Below, piece after piece: positions 40,983 to 50,700 of a stretch of 59,436 nt of DNA. The stretch is from Nocardioides guangzhouensis (GTDB lineage: Bacteria > Actinomycetota > Actinomycetes > Propionibacteriales > Nocardioidaceae), in NCBI RefSeq assembly GCF_004519545.1, contig NZ_SDKM01000005.1:1-59436 (forward strand), read 5' to 3'. The position numbers and the translations under genes are program-made. The notes beneath the pieces are model-generated. The model did not search any database and was not told where the DNA came from. It was given only the letters and a program-made list of their open reading frames with translations. Position 1 is the stretch's first letter; every line of letters begins with the position of its first letter.

Positions 40983-41579
40983 GTGGCCGACGACGTGACC
41001 TTGCCCGACCCGGGGGAGCTCCCCGACCCGGCCCTGGCCTCGGCCGTGCTCGAGATCGAGCAGCACATCGCGCAGGCCGGCTGGGACCAGCCGGCCCGGC
41101 TCTACGCGCTGGTGGCGACCGGAGAGCTGGTGGCGCGCGAGCCGGCCCTGGCCGCGCAGATGGGGCTCGACGAGTCCAGCGCCGCGGGGTCGTTCACGCC
41201 GATCGAGCAGGACCTCGCGGGCGACGTGCCCCTCGAGGCGGTGCTGGAGTCGATCATGTGGCCGGACCAGGTCGCCGGCTGCGCGGCCGTAGTGGAGCGG
41301 CTGGTGCTGCCGCCCAGCGCGGACGGCCACATCCCCGACGACGCGACCGCCGCGCAGGCGTTCGCCGAGGACCACCCGGACCGCCAGGAGGTGCGGATCG
41401 TGGCCGGCGCCACCCGTGCCGGCGCGGCGTACTGCGCGCTGCGGCTGCGGGCGCACGACGACGACCAGTCGGTGGTCGGTGGCGTGGACCTGGTGCCGGC
41501 GCTCGTCGACCTCCTGCGCGGGACGCTGGAGAGCTTCACCGACGAACCGGACGAGCACGACGAGGGGACCACGCCGTGA
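40983..41579 (+). CDS. PPA1309 family protein
   Basis: 198 residues from GTG 40983, chosen because AAGGAG ends 5 nt before it; a GTG at 40977 overlapping the previous stop is an alternative. ALASAVLEIEQHIAQAGWDQ, PARLYALVATGELV, FTPIEQDLAGDVPLEAVLES, IMWPDQVAGCAAVVERLVLP and GAAYCALRLRAHDD define this actinobacterial family of unknown function. Cytoplasmic, acidic. Its stop overlaps the UPF0182 start. Confidence 0.85.
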   Translation: MADDVTLPDPGELPDPALASAVLEIEQHIAQAGWDQPARLYALVATGELVAREPALAAQMGLDESSAAGSFTPIEQDLAGDVPLEAVLESIMWPDQVAGCAAVVERLVLPPSADGHIPDDATAAQAFAEDHPDRQEVRIVAGATRAGAAYCALRLRAHDDDQSVVGGVDLVPALVDLLRGTLESFTDEPDEHDEGTTP

Positions 41580-44500
41580 GTGGTGGCATGTACGACGACG
41601 AGCCCGAGGGCGGCGAGGAGCTCCGGGAGGAACCGCCGCGCCGGTCCCGGGCGCTGCTGATCACGGTCGTCATCCTGGTCGCGCTGTTCCTCGTCTTCAC
41701 CGGCTTCGCGGCGTTCTGGACCGAGCGCCTCTGGTTCTCCTCCGTGGGCTACCAGGAGGTGTTCAACACCCTCCTGCGCACGAAGGTCGCGCTGTTCCTG
41801 GTGTTCGCGCTGCTGATGGCGCTCTCGGTCGGCGTCAACCTCCTGATCGCCTACCGCTTCCGCCCGATCTTCCGCCCGTCCTCGCCCGAGCAGGTCTCGC
41901 TCGACCGCTACCGCGAGGCGGTCACCCCGATCCGCGTGTGGCTGCTGGCCGGCACCTCCGTCGTGATCGGCCTGTTCGCCGGCGCCACGGCGTCCGGCAA
42001 GTGGCGCGAGTACCTCCTGTGGCGCAACGGCACGAGCTTCGGCAAGGAGGACCCGTACTTCCACCGCGACATCGGGTTCTACGTCTTCGACCTGCCCTGG
42101 CTGCACTACCTGGTCGACTTCCTGATGGCGGTCGCGGTGATCTCGCTGATCGCCGCAGCCGTCGTGCACTACCTGTACGGCGGGATCCGGCTGCAGTCGC
42201 GCCACGACCGGTTCTCCGGCCCGGCGGCCGCGCAGCTGTCGGTGCTCATGGGCGTCTTCGTGCTCGCCAAGGCCGCCGACTACTGGCTGGACCGGTTCGA
42301 CCTGCTCAACGAGTCCGGCTCGCTGATCACCGGCGTCACCTACACCGACGACCACGCGGTGCTGCCGGCGCGCAACATCCTCATGTTCATCGCGCTGATC
42401 TGCGCGGTGCTGTTCCTGGCGAACCTGGTGCTGCGCACCTGGCTGCTGCCGTCGGTGGGGCTGGCGTTGCTGGTGCTGTCGTCGATCCTGCTCGGCCTGG
42501 TCTGGCCGGGGATCGTGCAGCAGTTCCAGGTCGAGCCCTCGCAGGCCGACAAGGAGTCGCCGTACATCGCCAAGAACATCCAGGCGACCCGGGCGGCGTA
42601 CGACCTCGAGGATGCGGACGTGCGTCCGTACTCCGGCACCACCACGCTGGACGCCCAGCAGCAGGCCGAGGAGGTCCGCAACCTGCCCGGCATCCGGCTG
42701 GTCGACCCGGCGCTGATCCAGGCGACCTTCGAGCAGCGCCAGCAGGTCACCCGCTACTACACCGTGGTCGGGGCGCCCGACGTCGACCGCTACCGGATCA
42801 ACGGCCTCGACCGCGACGTCGTGGTGGCGCTGCGCGAGCTCGACCAGGAAGGCCTCCCCGAGGACAGCAAGAACTGGTCGAACCTGCACACCGTCTACAC
42901 CCACGGGTACGGCGTGATCGCGGCGTTCGGCAACCAGCGCGACCGCGACAACCGCGTGGTGACCAGCTCCGACGACCCGGTGTGGGCGGAGAAGGACATC
43001 CCGCCGCAGGGCGAGCTGACCGACCTGACCGCCGACGGCTACCGCGGGCAGGTCTACTTCGGCGAGAACTCCCCGGAGTACTCCATCGTCGGCAAGGCGT
43101 CCGCGAGCTCGCCCGACGTCGAGCTCGACCTGCCCAACGGCGACGACGAGTCCGGCAGCACGACGAACACCTACACCGGCGCGTCCGGCGTCGAGGTCGG
43201 CGGGCTGTGGCGCCAGCTGCTCTACGCGTGGAAGTTCGGCGAGCCCAACATCGTGCTGTCCGGCCGGGTCAACCAGAACTCCAAGATCCTCTACGACCGC
43301 GACCCGCGGAAGATGGTCGAGAAGGTCGCGCCGTGGCTGACCGTCGACCAGGATCCGTTCCCGGCGGTCGTCGACGGCAAGATCGTGTGGATGCTGGACG
43401 GCTACACCACCACCGACCAGTACCCCCTCGCCCAGCGCGGGTCGTTCGAGGAGATGACCTCGGACGCGCGTGCCTCCGGCAACGAGTTCCGGACCCTGCC
43501 GACCGACGAGATCAACTACATGCGCAACGCGGTCAAGGCGACCGTCGACGCGTACGACGGCACGGTCACCCTCTACGCCTGGGACGAGCAGGACCCGCTG
43601 CTCAAGGCCTGGCGCAGCGCGTTCCCGGGCACCGTCAAGGACAAGGCGGACATCCCCGAGGACCTCCTCCAGCACATGCGCTACCCGGAGGACCTGTTCA
43701 AGGTGCAGCGCTACCAGCTGGCCCGGTACCACGTCACCGACCCGAACGACTTCTACGAGTCCAACGACCGCTGGGAGGTGCCGGACGACCCGAACACCAC
43801 CGGCAAGCTCCAGCCGCCGTACCGCCTGTCGGTGCGGACGCCGGGCGGCCCCGACGAGCCGGTGTTCTCGCTGACCTCGGTCTACGCGCCGTACCGTCGC
43901 AACAACCTGGCGGCGTTCGTCTCGGTCGACGCGGACGCGTCCAAGAGCGACTACGGCACGTTGCGGGTGCTCACGCTGCCCGGCAACACGCAGATCCCGG
44001 GCCCGGGCCAGATCGCCAACCAGTTCGGCTCCAACACCACGATCCAGAACGAGCTGGCCAAGCTGACCCGCAACGCCAACGTGCGGGTGCTCAACGGCAA
44101 CCTGCTCACGCTGCCCGTGGGGGTCACCGACGACAGCTCCGACGGCGGCCTGCTCTACGTGCAGCCGCTGTACGCCGTCCGCAGCGGCACCAGCACCGCG
44201 AACTACCCGGTGCTGCAGTACGTCCTGGTATCGCTGGGCAACCGCAGCGGCATCGGTACGACGGTCGCCGAGGCGGTGGCCGACGTGCTCGGCACCTCGC
44301 TCGAGGAGACCCCGCCGACACTTCCGCCCAGCCCCGGCGGGGGCGGCACCCAGCCGCCGGGCAACAACCAGGGCGGCAGCCAGGAGGCCACCGTGGTGGA
44401 CCTGCTCCGCCGGGCGGACGCGCAGTTCAAGGCGGCGCAGCAGGCGCTCCAGGACGGCGACCTCGGCAAGTACCAGACGCTGACCAAGCGCGCTGAGCGC

Positions 44501-44587
44501 CTCGTGGTCCGTGCCCTGGAGCTGGCCCAGCAGGACGGGACGACCCAGGGAGGCGGAGGCGGAGGCGGCTCGAGCTCGAACGGCTGA
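41576..44587 (+). CDS. UPF0182 family large membrane protein
   Basis: 1003 residues from GTG 41576 (overlap with previous stop; ATG 41588 also possible). About seven membrane helices lie in the first 330 residues (ALLITVVILVALFLVFTGFA, FLVFALLMALSVGVNLLIAY, LLAGTSVVIGLFAGATASG and others). A large extracytoplasmic domain follows (YPLAQRGSFEEM, FKVQRYQLARYHVTDPNDFY). The tail (about 915-1003) is Pro/Gly-rich with a coiled segment and a Gly/Ser end. Widely conserved in actinobacteria, function unknown. Position after the PDZ/Lon gene matches mycobacteria. Confidence 0.93.
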   Translation: MSGGMYDDEPEGGEELREEPPRRSRALLITVVILVALFLVFTGFAAFWTERLWFSSVGYQEVFNTLLRTKVALFLVFALLMALSVGVNLLIAYRFRPIFRPSSPEQVSLDRYREAVTPIRVWLLAGTSVVIGLFAGATASGKWREYLLWRNGTSFGKEDPYFHRDIGFYVFDLPWLHYLVDFLMAVAVISLIAAAVVHYLYGGIRLQSRHDRFSGPAAAQLSVLMGVFVLAKAADYWLDRFDLLNESGSLITGVTYTDDHAVLPARNILMFIALICAVLFLANLVLRTWLLPSVGLALLVLSSILLGLVWPGIVQQFQVEPSQADKESPYIAKNIQATRAAYDLEDADVRPYSGTTTLDAQQQAEEVRNLPGIRLVDPALIQATFEQRQQVTRYYTVVGAPDVDRYRINGLDRDVVVALRELDQEGLPEDSKNWSNLHTVYTHGYGVIAAFGNQRDRDNRVVTSSDDPVWAEKDIPPQGELTDLTADGYRGQVYFGENSPEYSIVGKASASSPDVELDLPNGDDESGSTTNTYTGASGVEVGGLWRQLLYAWKFGEPNIVLSGRVNQNSKILYDRDPRKMVEKVAPWLTVDQDPFPAVVDGKIVWMLDGYTTTDQYPLAQRGSFEEMTSDARASGNEFRTLPTDEINYMRNAVKATVDAYDGTVTLYAWDEQDPLLKAWRSAFPGTVKDKADIPEDLLQHMRYPEDLFKVQRYQLARYHVTDPNDFYESNDRWEVPDDPNTTGKLQPPYRLSVRTPGGPDEPVFSLTSVYAPYRRNNLAAFVSVDADASKSDYGTLRVLTLPGNTQIPGPGQIANQFGSNTTIQNELAKLTRNANVRVLNGNLLTLPVGVTDDSSDGGLLYVQPLYAVRSGTSTANYPVLQYVLVSLGNRSGIGTTVAEAVADVLGTSLEETPPTLPPSPGGGGTQPPGNNQGGSQEATVVDLLRRADAQFKAAQQALQDGDLGKYQTLTKRAERLVVRALELAQQDGTTQGGGGGGGSSSNG

Positions 44588-44670
44588 GCGCCGGTGGTCG
44601 GGGAGACCCCGGTGGTTGCGGAAGACGCGGGCGCCACCCCGGTGGTCGGGTCCCACGCACACGCCGCCCC

Positions 44671-44708
44671 GGTGGTTGAGGAAGGCGCGCAGCGCCTGTC
44701 TCCAAACC
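44671..44708 (+). repeat. dispersed GGTGGTTGAGGA repeat, copy 6, with partial upstream units
   Basis: GGTGGTTGAGGAAGGCGCGC then AGCGCCTGTCTCCAAACCAC. Three more short CCGGTGGT(C/T)G units precede it from 44590, so the gap between the UPF0182 gene and the tRNA is largely degenerate repeat. It ends 10 bp before the tRNA promoter. Confidence 0.65.
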
Positions 44709-44717
44709 ACCCCCGAT

Positions 44718-44746
44718 TTGGATGCTCCGGACCCGCCCGGTAGTGT
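44718..44746 (+). promoter_or_regulatory. promoter of the initiator tRNA gene
   Basis: TTGGAT (-35, 44718-44723), 17-bp spacer, TAGTGT (-10, 44741-44746); the tRNA starts 12 bp downstream. Good spacing for the housekeeping sigma factor. Confidence 0.55.
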
Positions 44747-44758
44747 TCTCTTCACCGA

Positions 44759-44832
44759 CGCGGGGTGGAGCAGCTCGGTAGCTCGCTGGGCTCATAACCC
44801 AGAGGTCGCAGGTTCAAATCCTGCCCCCGCTA
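44759..44832 (+). tRNA. tRNA-fMet (initiator, anticodon CAT)
   Basis: 74 nt without CCA. The cloverleaf is clear: acceptor GCGGGG/CCCCGC, D arm GAGCAGCTCGGTAGCTC, anticodon arm CTGGG-CTCATAA-CCCAG (CAT at 44793-44795), T arm with GGTTCAAATCC. C1 opposite U72 leaves the first pair unpaired, and three consecutive G:C pairs lie next to the anticodon loop, both hallmarks of the initiator. CCA is not encoded. Confidence 0.95.
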
Positions 44833-45135
44833 CAAATCAAGGGTGCGATCGCTCCCTTGGCCCTCAGCCTCCCAGGCTCGCTTGGGAGGCTTTCGGCGTT
44901 CTCAGGGACGCTCGCACGGCCCGCCGACGATGATCCTGCCCCAGCAGTTGCCCCGGCGATGCCCCGGCAGATGCGCGGTGCCACCCCGGCACAGGCCCCG
45001 CAGGCACGCTCACGACGAGACGCCGCGCCATGCACAGGTGCGCGGCACCTGTGCGGTGACTGCGCAGGATCCGCGACCCGGAACGGGTCAGGTGCACACG
45101 TGGCCACCCGGGCCACCGCGCCACGGAGCTGCACA

Positions 45136-45556
45136 ATGTCCCCCCACCACCAGTACGCCGAGACCTGGATCCCGCGCGCCGACATGGCAGCGCTCATCCG
45201 CAAGAGCCCCGACACGGTCCGCCGCACGGCCGAGAAGCACCAGTTCACCACCCGGAAGGACGAGGCCGGCCGCACCCTCGTCAATGTCGCCGACTTCCTC
45301 GACCTCGGCCTCCTGCGCGTCGAGGACCCGACCCCCGGCGCCACCCCCGCAGAGTCCGTCGAGGTCCTCCGCGCCCGGGACGATCGCCGGCCTGCGGGAG
45401 AGGGCCGCCGAGCTCCAGGGCCGCCTGGGCCACGCCGACGCGCTGGTCGAGACGCTCCGGGACCAGCTCTCGATCAAGGACCGGCAGCTGGCCAAGCAGG
45501 GCGACCAGATCACCCAGCTCATCGCTCGTCTCGGCATGATCGGCGGTGCCGCGTGA
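45136..45556 (+). pseudogene. helix-turn-helix / coiled-coil protein, frameshifted
   Basis: ATG 45136 opens MSPHHQYAETWIPRADMAAL, IRKSPDTVRRTAEKHQF, VNVADFLDLGLLRVEDPTPG, a MerR/excisionase-like winged helix. Near 45380 the coding signal jumps to another frame, which continues TIAGLRERAAELQGRLGHAD, ALVETLRDQLSIKDRQLAKQ, GDQITQLIARLGMIGG and stops at 45556: a coiled coil that naturally follows such a helix-turn-helix. A loss of two bases (or gain of one) at about 45380-45388 explains the break. Such proteins are seen on plasmids and integrative elements of actinobacteria. Either decay or a sequencing error. Confidence 0.65.
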
Positions 45557-45885
45557 ACCTCTCCGTACGCACCACCAACCGTCACCTCCACGTCGCGGCA
45601 ACCCCCGACCACGCAGTGCCCCCGACCGGCGACCCGACCCCGACCTCCGACGACGAGGCGCGACCGGCCGTTCTGCGCCTGTGCGCCGGCGAACTTTGTT
45701 CAATCCGCAAAGCCGAACGACTGCGACCGTCCCGGTGGCACCGAGGACGCCGTTCTGTCGCCCACGGACGATCCGATGCCGTCCATCCCTGGACGGCGCC
45801 CGCTCAGGCGCACCTCCTCAACGAAGAAAACCATGATTGGCCCCCTCCGGATCCGGCGTCGATGGCGTGGAATGCCATTGCCTGA
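45553..45885 (+). CDS. hypothetical protein, doubtful
   Basis: 110 residues from GTG 45553, overlapping the stop of the frameshifted gene (GTGA). The start MNLSVRTTNRHLHVAATPDH looks coding; after about residue 40 the composition becomes atypical (Arg/Ser/Trp-rich) and similar to its non-coding surroundings. It may be a short real gene whose end has decayed. Confidence 0.3.
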   Translation: MNLSVRTTNRHLHVAATPDHAVPPTGDPTPTSDDEARPAVLRLCAGELCSIRKAERLRPSRWHRGRRSVAHGRSDAVHPWTAPAQAHLLNEENHDWPPPDPASMAWNAIA

Positions 45886-46174
45886 CTGTCGGCGACTGGT
45901 CCGCGTGAGGGTCGCCTCGGGCCGCGAACACCCCACAATCACGGCGATCGCGGGGCCTGCTGCCAACCACGAGGGCGGCGCAACGACGCCGTGCTGAGGG
46001 AGGTCTCGGCAGTCGGGGATCCTCTGTCCACTCATGGCCGCGGTGGCCCAGGACCTCGAGGACCAAGGCAGGGTCACAGCAGGACGGTGCGGTTGATTCA
46101 AATGCCGACGACGCCATGGGCAGTGCGACGTCGCGGACAGCGATGCGTGCCGGCCAGTGAATCGGCGAAGGTCC
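45886..46174. other. no supportable gene
   Basis: About 290 bp with short open frames on both strands, none with the strong GC third-position pattern of this genome. Less GC-rich than the flanking core genes, in keeping with a decayed or imported segment after the tRNA. Confidence 0.5.
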
Positions 46175-46378
46175 CTAGCGGTCGTGGCGTGAGAAACGCA
46201 CCGGCACACTGACAGAGGCCAGGCTTTCGCAGTGCGGAGGCTGTCCGTCTTCACCCGGCAACATCATGGCCCCCAAGTCGTCCCATGACAGGCGACGCCA
46301 TCGTTCCATCCGTTGCTGGGCGCCTTCGCGTCCGCGGTTCGGCTCGGGCTCGGGGTTGGGTTCAGGTGTGCGGTCCAT
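46175..46378 (-). CDS. hypothetical small protein, doubtful
   Basis: 67 residues from ATG 46378: a Pro/Glu/Arg-rich start, then QRMERWRRLSWDDLGAMMLP and GEDGQPPHCESLASVSVPVR. The second half has plausible amino-acid composition. It lies 43 nt after the BRCT-like gene on the same strand. No family recognised. Confidence 0.3.
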   Translation of the reverse strand: MDRTPEPNPEPEPNRGREGAQQRMERWRRLSWDDLGAMMLPGEDGQPPHCESLASVSVPVRFSRHDR

Positions 46379-46420
46379 GCGTCGGTACCGTCCGGCTCAC
46401 TCCCAAGCTGCGCAATAGAC

Positions 46421-47101
46421 CTACGCCCACGTCTCGGGAGGTGTCGCCAAGAAGTCCGCGGCGGTGATTACCGGGATTCCGAGTTCTGCTGCGCGCGCTG
46501 TCTGTGGCGAGGCGAAGCCGGGTCGGGGGACGATCAGGGCCGCGACGCTGCGTACTAGGTTCTTGGCCATCCGGCCGCCGTTCTCTGTGATGAAGTCCGT
46601 GAGCCCGTCGGAGACATCGCCGTTGCTGTCGACCACGTAGAAGCGCCTGGCGCCCATGTGGCTGGCCCGCACCACGTGCGCCGGGACGTACTCCTTCCCG
46701 GTGTGGGTGAGCTTGCCGTCCCATGCACGGGGCAGAATGCCCACATCGGGCAATGCGGGGGCGGCCCCTGGGTCGACGAAGGCAGCGTCGACGAAGGTCG
46801 CTTCCTGCTCGTGGCGCGCCGACTTCTTGCTTCCGGGGCCGAACCGGCCGCTCCACGGCCGGGGTGCGCAGCACGATGCTGCACCAACCCTGTCCACCGC
46901 GCATGCGTTCGGGGCAGTCAGCGTGGGGGCACGGTCGCAGGGCCAGCCGCTTGGCGTCCGGTTCCAGGGTGCTGGTGCGGTGGAAGGTTCTGGTGAAGAA
47001 CGGCAGTGACTGCCGCGAGAGGTTCCGCTTCTGACTGGTGCTTTCTCGGGCGAGACGGAGGAGCGGTTCGTAGCCGACCTGGAGAGCCTCGAGAAGCTCA
47101 T
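46421..47101 (-). CDS. BRCT-domain-like protein, uncertain N-terminus
   Basis: The C-terminal 90 residues read RFYVVDSNGDVSDGLTDFIT, ENGGRMAKNLVRSVAALIVP, TARAAELGIPVITAADFLAT, which follows the BRCT pattern (GG-V---V---T-LV, then A-ELGIPVI----F). BRCT domains of this type occur at the end of bacterial DnaQ-like exonucleases. The first 100 residues of the open frame are Ser/Arg-rich and probably not coding, so the true start is unclear (perhaps near 46800) and an exonuclease part may be lost. On the other strand a 33-codon fragment (LTGAFSGETEERFVADLESL, ending at 47111) looks like the end of another broken gene. Confidence 0.4.
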   Translation of the reverse strand: MSFSRLSRSATNRSSVSPEKAPVRSGTSRGSHCRSSPEPSTAPAPWNRTPSGWPCDRAPTLTAPNACAVDRVGAASCCAPRPWSGRFGPGSKKSARHEQEATFVDAAFVDPGAAPALPDVGILPRAWDGKLTHTGKEYVPAHVVRASHMGARRFYVVDSNGDVSDGLTDFITENGGRMAKNLVRSVAALIVPRPGFASPQTARAAELGIPVITAADFLATPPETWA

Positions 47102-47188
47102 AGCAGGGTAGGGAACGCTCCGGGGACCCAGTTAGTTACGTTCTCGGTGATCCTTCTCGTCGTCGACCTCGTCTTTCGTGTGGTCGCC

Positions 47189-47228
47189 CACGTGAGCCGC
47201 CCTGACACCTGTCAGGGCGGCTCGCGTG
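47189..47228. terminator. long perfect hairpin
   Basis: GAGCCGCCCTGACA (47194-47207) and TGTCAGGGCGGCTC (47210-47223) are perfect inverted repeats two bases apart; with one mismatch the stem extends to CACG/CGTG outside. It lies 70 bp beyond the end of the minus-strand gene at 47298 and could end that transcript. No T-run. Confidence 0.55.
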
Positions 47229-47297
47229 CTGATCGGTCGGACGAGATCTCGCCACCGATAGTCGTTGACGCGTCCGATCGGGATCGCGGTCCCACCG

Positions 47298-47657
47298 CTA
47301 CTCGTGGTTGGCGAAGTAGCGCTCGGCGGCGTCCGCCGACCAGGGGACCCCCTCGGGGCGGGTGGCGTTGTGCTGGGCGAAGTAGCGCTCGGCAGCGTCG
47401 GCGGACCAGGGGACCCCCTCGGGGCGGGTGGTGTTGCCGTCGGCAGTAGAGCCCGCGTCCGTCGGCTGTTCGGGCTGGATCCGCGGCGAGCCGGTGTCGG
47501 ATGTGATGGTCAGCACCAACATCGCGGTTGCTGCGATCAGCGCCACGACGATGGCGACCCAGGAGAGCAGCTTGCGCACGGACCGTGGCGGCCGCTGGTG
47601 TGGAACATGGACGTAGCTCGGCGCCTGGACAGGTGACCGCTCGGTGGTGTGTGACAT
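47298..47657 (-). CDS. small single-pass membrane protein with duplicated 22-residue repeat
   Basis: 119 residues from ATG 47657. A cytoplasmic N-terminus (about 1-28) precedes one membrane helix (about 30-50, LLSWVAIVVALIAATAMLVL) and an acidic linker. Two near-identical copies of NTTRPEGVPWSADAAERYFA / NATRPEGVPWSADAAERYFA follow (each ending (Q/N)H), encoded by a 66-bp tandem DNA duplication. It lies 133 bp behind the pseudokinase/nSTAND gene in the same orientation and may be cotranscribed. The repeat, on the outside by the positive-inside rule, could be a ligand or partner-binding element. Unrecognised family. Confidence 0.7.
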   Translation of the reverse strand: MSHTTERSPVQAPSYVHVPHQRPPRSVRKLLSWVAIVVALIAATAMLVLTITSDTGSPRIQPEQPTDAGSTADGNTTRPEGVPWSADAAERYFAQHNATRPEGVPWSADAAERYFANHE

Positions 47658-47790
47658 GACGACTCCTCGGTGTGGCTGCCGTGGCAGCGTTGGCTTGACA
47701 CGAGGAGCGTGGGCGAACGCGGTGGCGAGGGGCCGGCGACGCCGTGGCAGATCCGTGGCGGCGGGGGAAGGCGGAGGCACTGGAGCCCGC

Positions 47791-50700
47791 TCAGGCGTCC
47801 GAACACCGCTCGACGTGCAGGTACTGACGGCACTCGTCCTCGCTGAACCCACGCGTGAGGCGGGCTTTCGCGATGTCGACCAGGTCGTCGAGGTCCAGCG
47901 CCCACACCCGGGCAACGTTCGCATCGTCGGTCGAGAGCAGCATGGAGCCGTCCGGGCTGAACGCCACGGTGTGGGCTTCGTGGTCGTCACTGTGGAGGAC
48001 GAGGTCCTGCACCCCCGTCTCGGGGTCCCACAGGCGGATGGAGCCGTCTGCGTGGGCGGTGGCGAGACGCGTCCCGGAGGCATCGAAGGCGATGTCCAGG
48101 ACATGGGCGGACGCGGTGAGGGTGGCGGCCCGCCTGCCCGTCCGCGCGTCCCAGACGTCGGCGATCCCCTCGACGGGCCGGCTGGTCGCGATCAGGCCAC
48201 CTGTCGGGTCGAACTCGACGAACTCCGCGGAGGTTCCCACTCGGTTCACGACCTCACCGCGTCGCCAGTCCCAGATGGTCGCGGGCATCCGCGTGACCTC
48301 GACCGACTCGTACCCCCATCGAGTCGTTGCCAGGAAGCGCCCGTCGGCGCTGAAGCTGACGGACCTGGTGTGGTGCCCGCGAACCTCCTCCAATCTGGCC
48401 ACCTCGGCACCGGAGCGGTCGACGACGACGACCCACCCCGGGCGGCCTACGGCGGCGAAGGAGATGGCGAGCCAGGCGCTGTCCCTGCTCCAGGTCATGT
48501 CATACACGAAGTCCTCGTCGCCCCACGGGACGGTGAACCGGTGCGCACCGGTCGAGACGTCCCTGACGCTGACACCCTGCGGTCCCAGGGTCGCCAGCAG
48601 TTGCCCGTCGTCGCTCAGGTCCAGCATCCAGTGCTGGGCGTCCCTCCCGCGAGACAGCCGTGGGATCGTGGACCGGCGCTCCCCGGACTCGACGCCGACG
48701 ACGGACAGGGTGCCGTTGCCGTTGCTCACGACCAGGCCGCGGCTATCGGGCGTGAAGTCGGCGTTGCCCACCGCGTTCGCCCACTCTCCACCGCCCGTGA
48801 TCGCGGCGTCCCAGACCGTCACCGAGGTGATCGCGCTGTCGCCCGTCATCAGCCGTTGCCCGTCGGGCGAGAACGCCACGCCACCCAAGCCACCGCCACG
48901 GCTGGTGTCCTGCGCCGAGAAGGTGAACAGCGCACGGAAGCCGTCCTCGGTGATCTCCGAGACTCGTGCCGTGCCGTCGTCACCGGCCGTGGCAAGGCGA
49001 GTGCCGTCCGGGCTCCAGTCGAGCTCCCAGACCAGCCCGGAGTGGCCGGGGACCGTGAACCCGGGCTCCCCGGTCGCTCCGTCCCAGAGACGGGCCGTCC
49101 CGTCCCTCTCTGCGGTGGCGATCCACCGGCCGTCCGGGCTCCACGCGAGATCGCGGACGGGGTCGCCGTCCCCCCACACCGCCCTGAACCGCACCTTCCC
49201 GGTGGTGGCGTCCGCGACCGTCGCCGTCGCGCCATCCCCGCCGAAGGCGACCCACTTCCCGTCCGGGCTGAGTGCGGTGCTGGATGGGTCGTCGGCCGGG
49301 ATCTCGACGACGGTCCGCTTCGTCGCGAGGTCGACGACGCGCACCGCGTCCGGCCAGGCCGCGGCCAGCCGGGTCCCGTCCGAGCTGAACGACGGCCCCC
49401 ACACGCCGACGTCCCGGTCGGCGCGGCCCCCCGGGGGCTGGAGCTCGAGCAGCTTCTTGCCCGTGTCCGGGGCCCACACACGAACCGCGCCGTCGTCGCC
49501 GGACGTGGCGAGCATGGAGCCGTCGTCGCTGAACGTCACGTCGTTGACGTCGTCGTCGTGTCCCCGGAACTTGCGGATCGACGCGCCGGTGCTCGCGTCC
49601 CGGATGTCGACGATGCCCGACTCCTCGGTGCCTTCGGTCACGAACGTAGCCCCGTCCGGACTCCAGTCCAGCCCGCCTCCGACGTCCGGGACGGTGAGGA
49701 GGACGCGGGACGCGGTCACGGCTCGGTGCAGGGCCTCGACGGCTTCGGGAAGCGCCTCCTCCCCGTGCGACCGCGTCTCGTCGACAGCGGCCAGGGCCAG
49801 TAGCATGCTGCGCTCCGAGTCGTCGGGAATGCTGGCCACCGCGGCCGCGGCGAGTTCGCGTGCCATAGCCACCCGACGTTCCTGCTCGGCCTGGCGTCGC
49901 TGGTCCAGCGCGATGAAACCGCCGACCAGCGCGACCACCAGGGCGACGGCGATAGCCGCACGCTGCCAGCGCAGCCGCCGGTTGGCCCGCACCTGCCGAG
50001 TGATCGCGTCCGCTGCCTCCTGCCGCTCGAGGTCGCGGGCGTCCTTGCTGGTCTCGAGAAACTCTCGTTCCGGTTCCGGCAGGTCGGCAGTCCCGAAGCC
50101 GGCGTTGTCCAAGGTGATCTCGAGACGGGCGCCGCGGTAGAGCGACCCCGGGTCGCGGCCCAGCTCGACCCAGGTCCGCGCGGCCTCGCGCAACCGGCCT
50201 AGGGCCATGATCGCCTCACGGTCCTCCTCGATCCAGGACCGCAGCCGCGGCCACTCGCGCAGCAGGGCCTCGTGGGCGAGCTCGACGGTCGGCACCCGGG
50301 TCCGGGGATCACGATCGAGCGTCAGGAGTCGCGCCTGCGCCCACTGGTCGATGACCGCCTCCACCCGCCGGTCGGCACCGAGGCCGGACAGCTCGGTGCG
50401 GGCGGCGCGCCGACGGGTGGCTTCCCCCTCGGTCGCCACGACGACGAGGCGCTCGAACATCCGGCGTACGGCGGCAAGGTCCCCGTCGTCGAGCGAGCTG
50501 TAGAGACGCTCGGCCCGCGAGGCGATGGCCCCGCCGACACCGCCCAGCTCCCGGTAAGCGGACAGCTCGAGACGTTTGGTGGGACTGCGCTCGGCCAGTT
50601 CGTACAGCGTGTATTGGAGTGCCGGCAGAGCGGCCGCCTCGTCGACGACCGCGCTGACCAGCTCGACCACTAGTGACTGCTCGACCCGCCCCCCGACGCG

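Noticed and set aside
45700..46254. Open frames on both strands after the frameshifted HTH gene
   Set aside because: Weak third-position GC bias, odd composition and no ribosome sites; not listed as genes.
47010..47111. 33-codon frame LPREVPLLTGAFSGETEERF...
   Set aside because: Looks like a true gene end but has no start codon or upstream continuation; noted only as a possible remnant.
44759..47290. Functional attachment site at tRNA-fMet
   Set aside because: No second copy of the tRNA 3' end was found downstream (best match about 7 bases near 46097) and no integrase gene is visible, so an intact integrated element is not supported.
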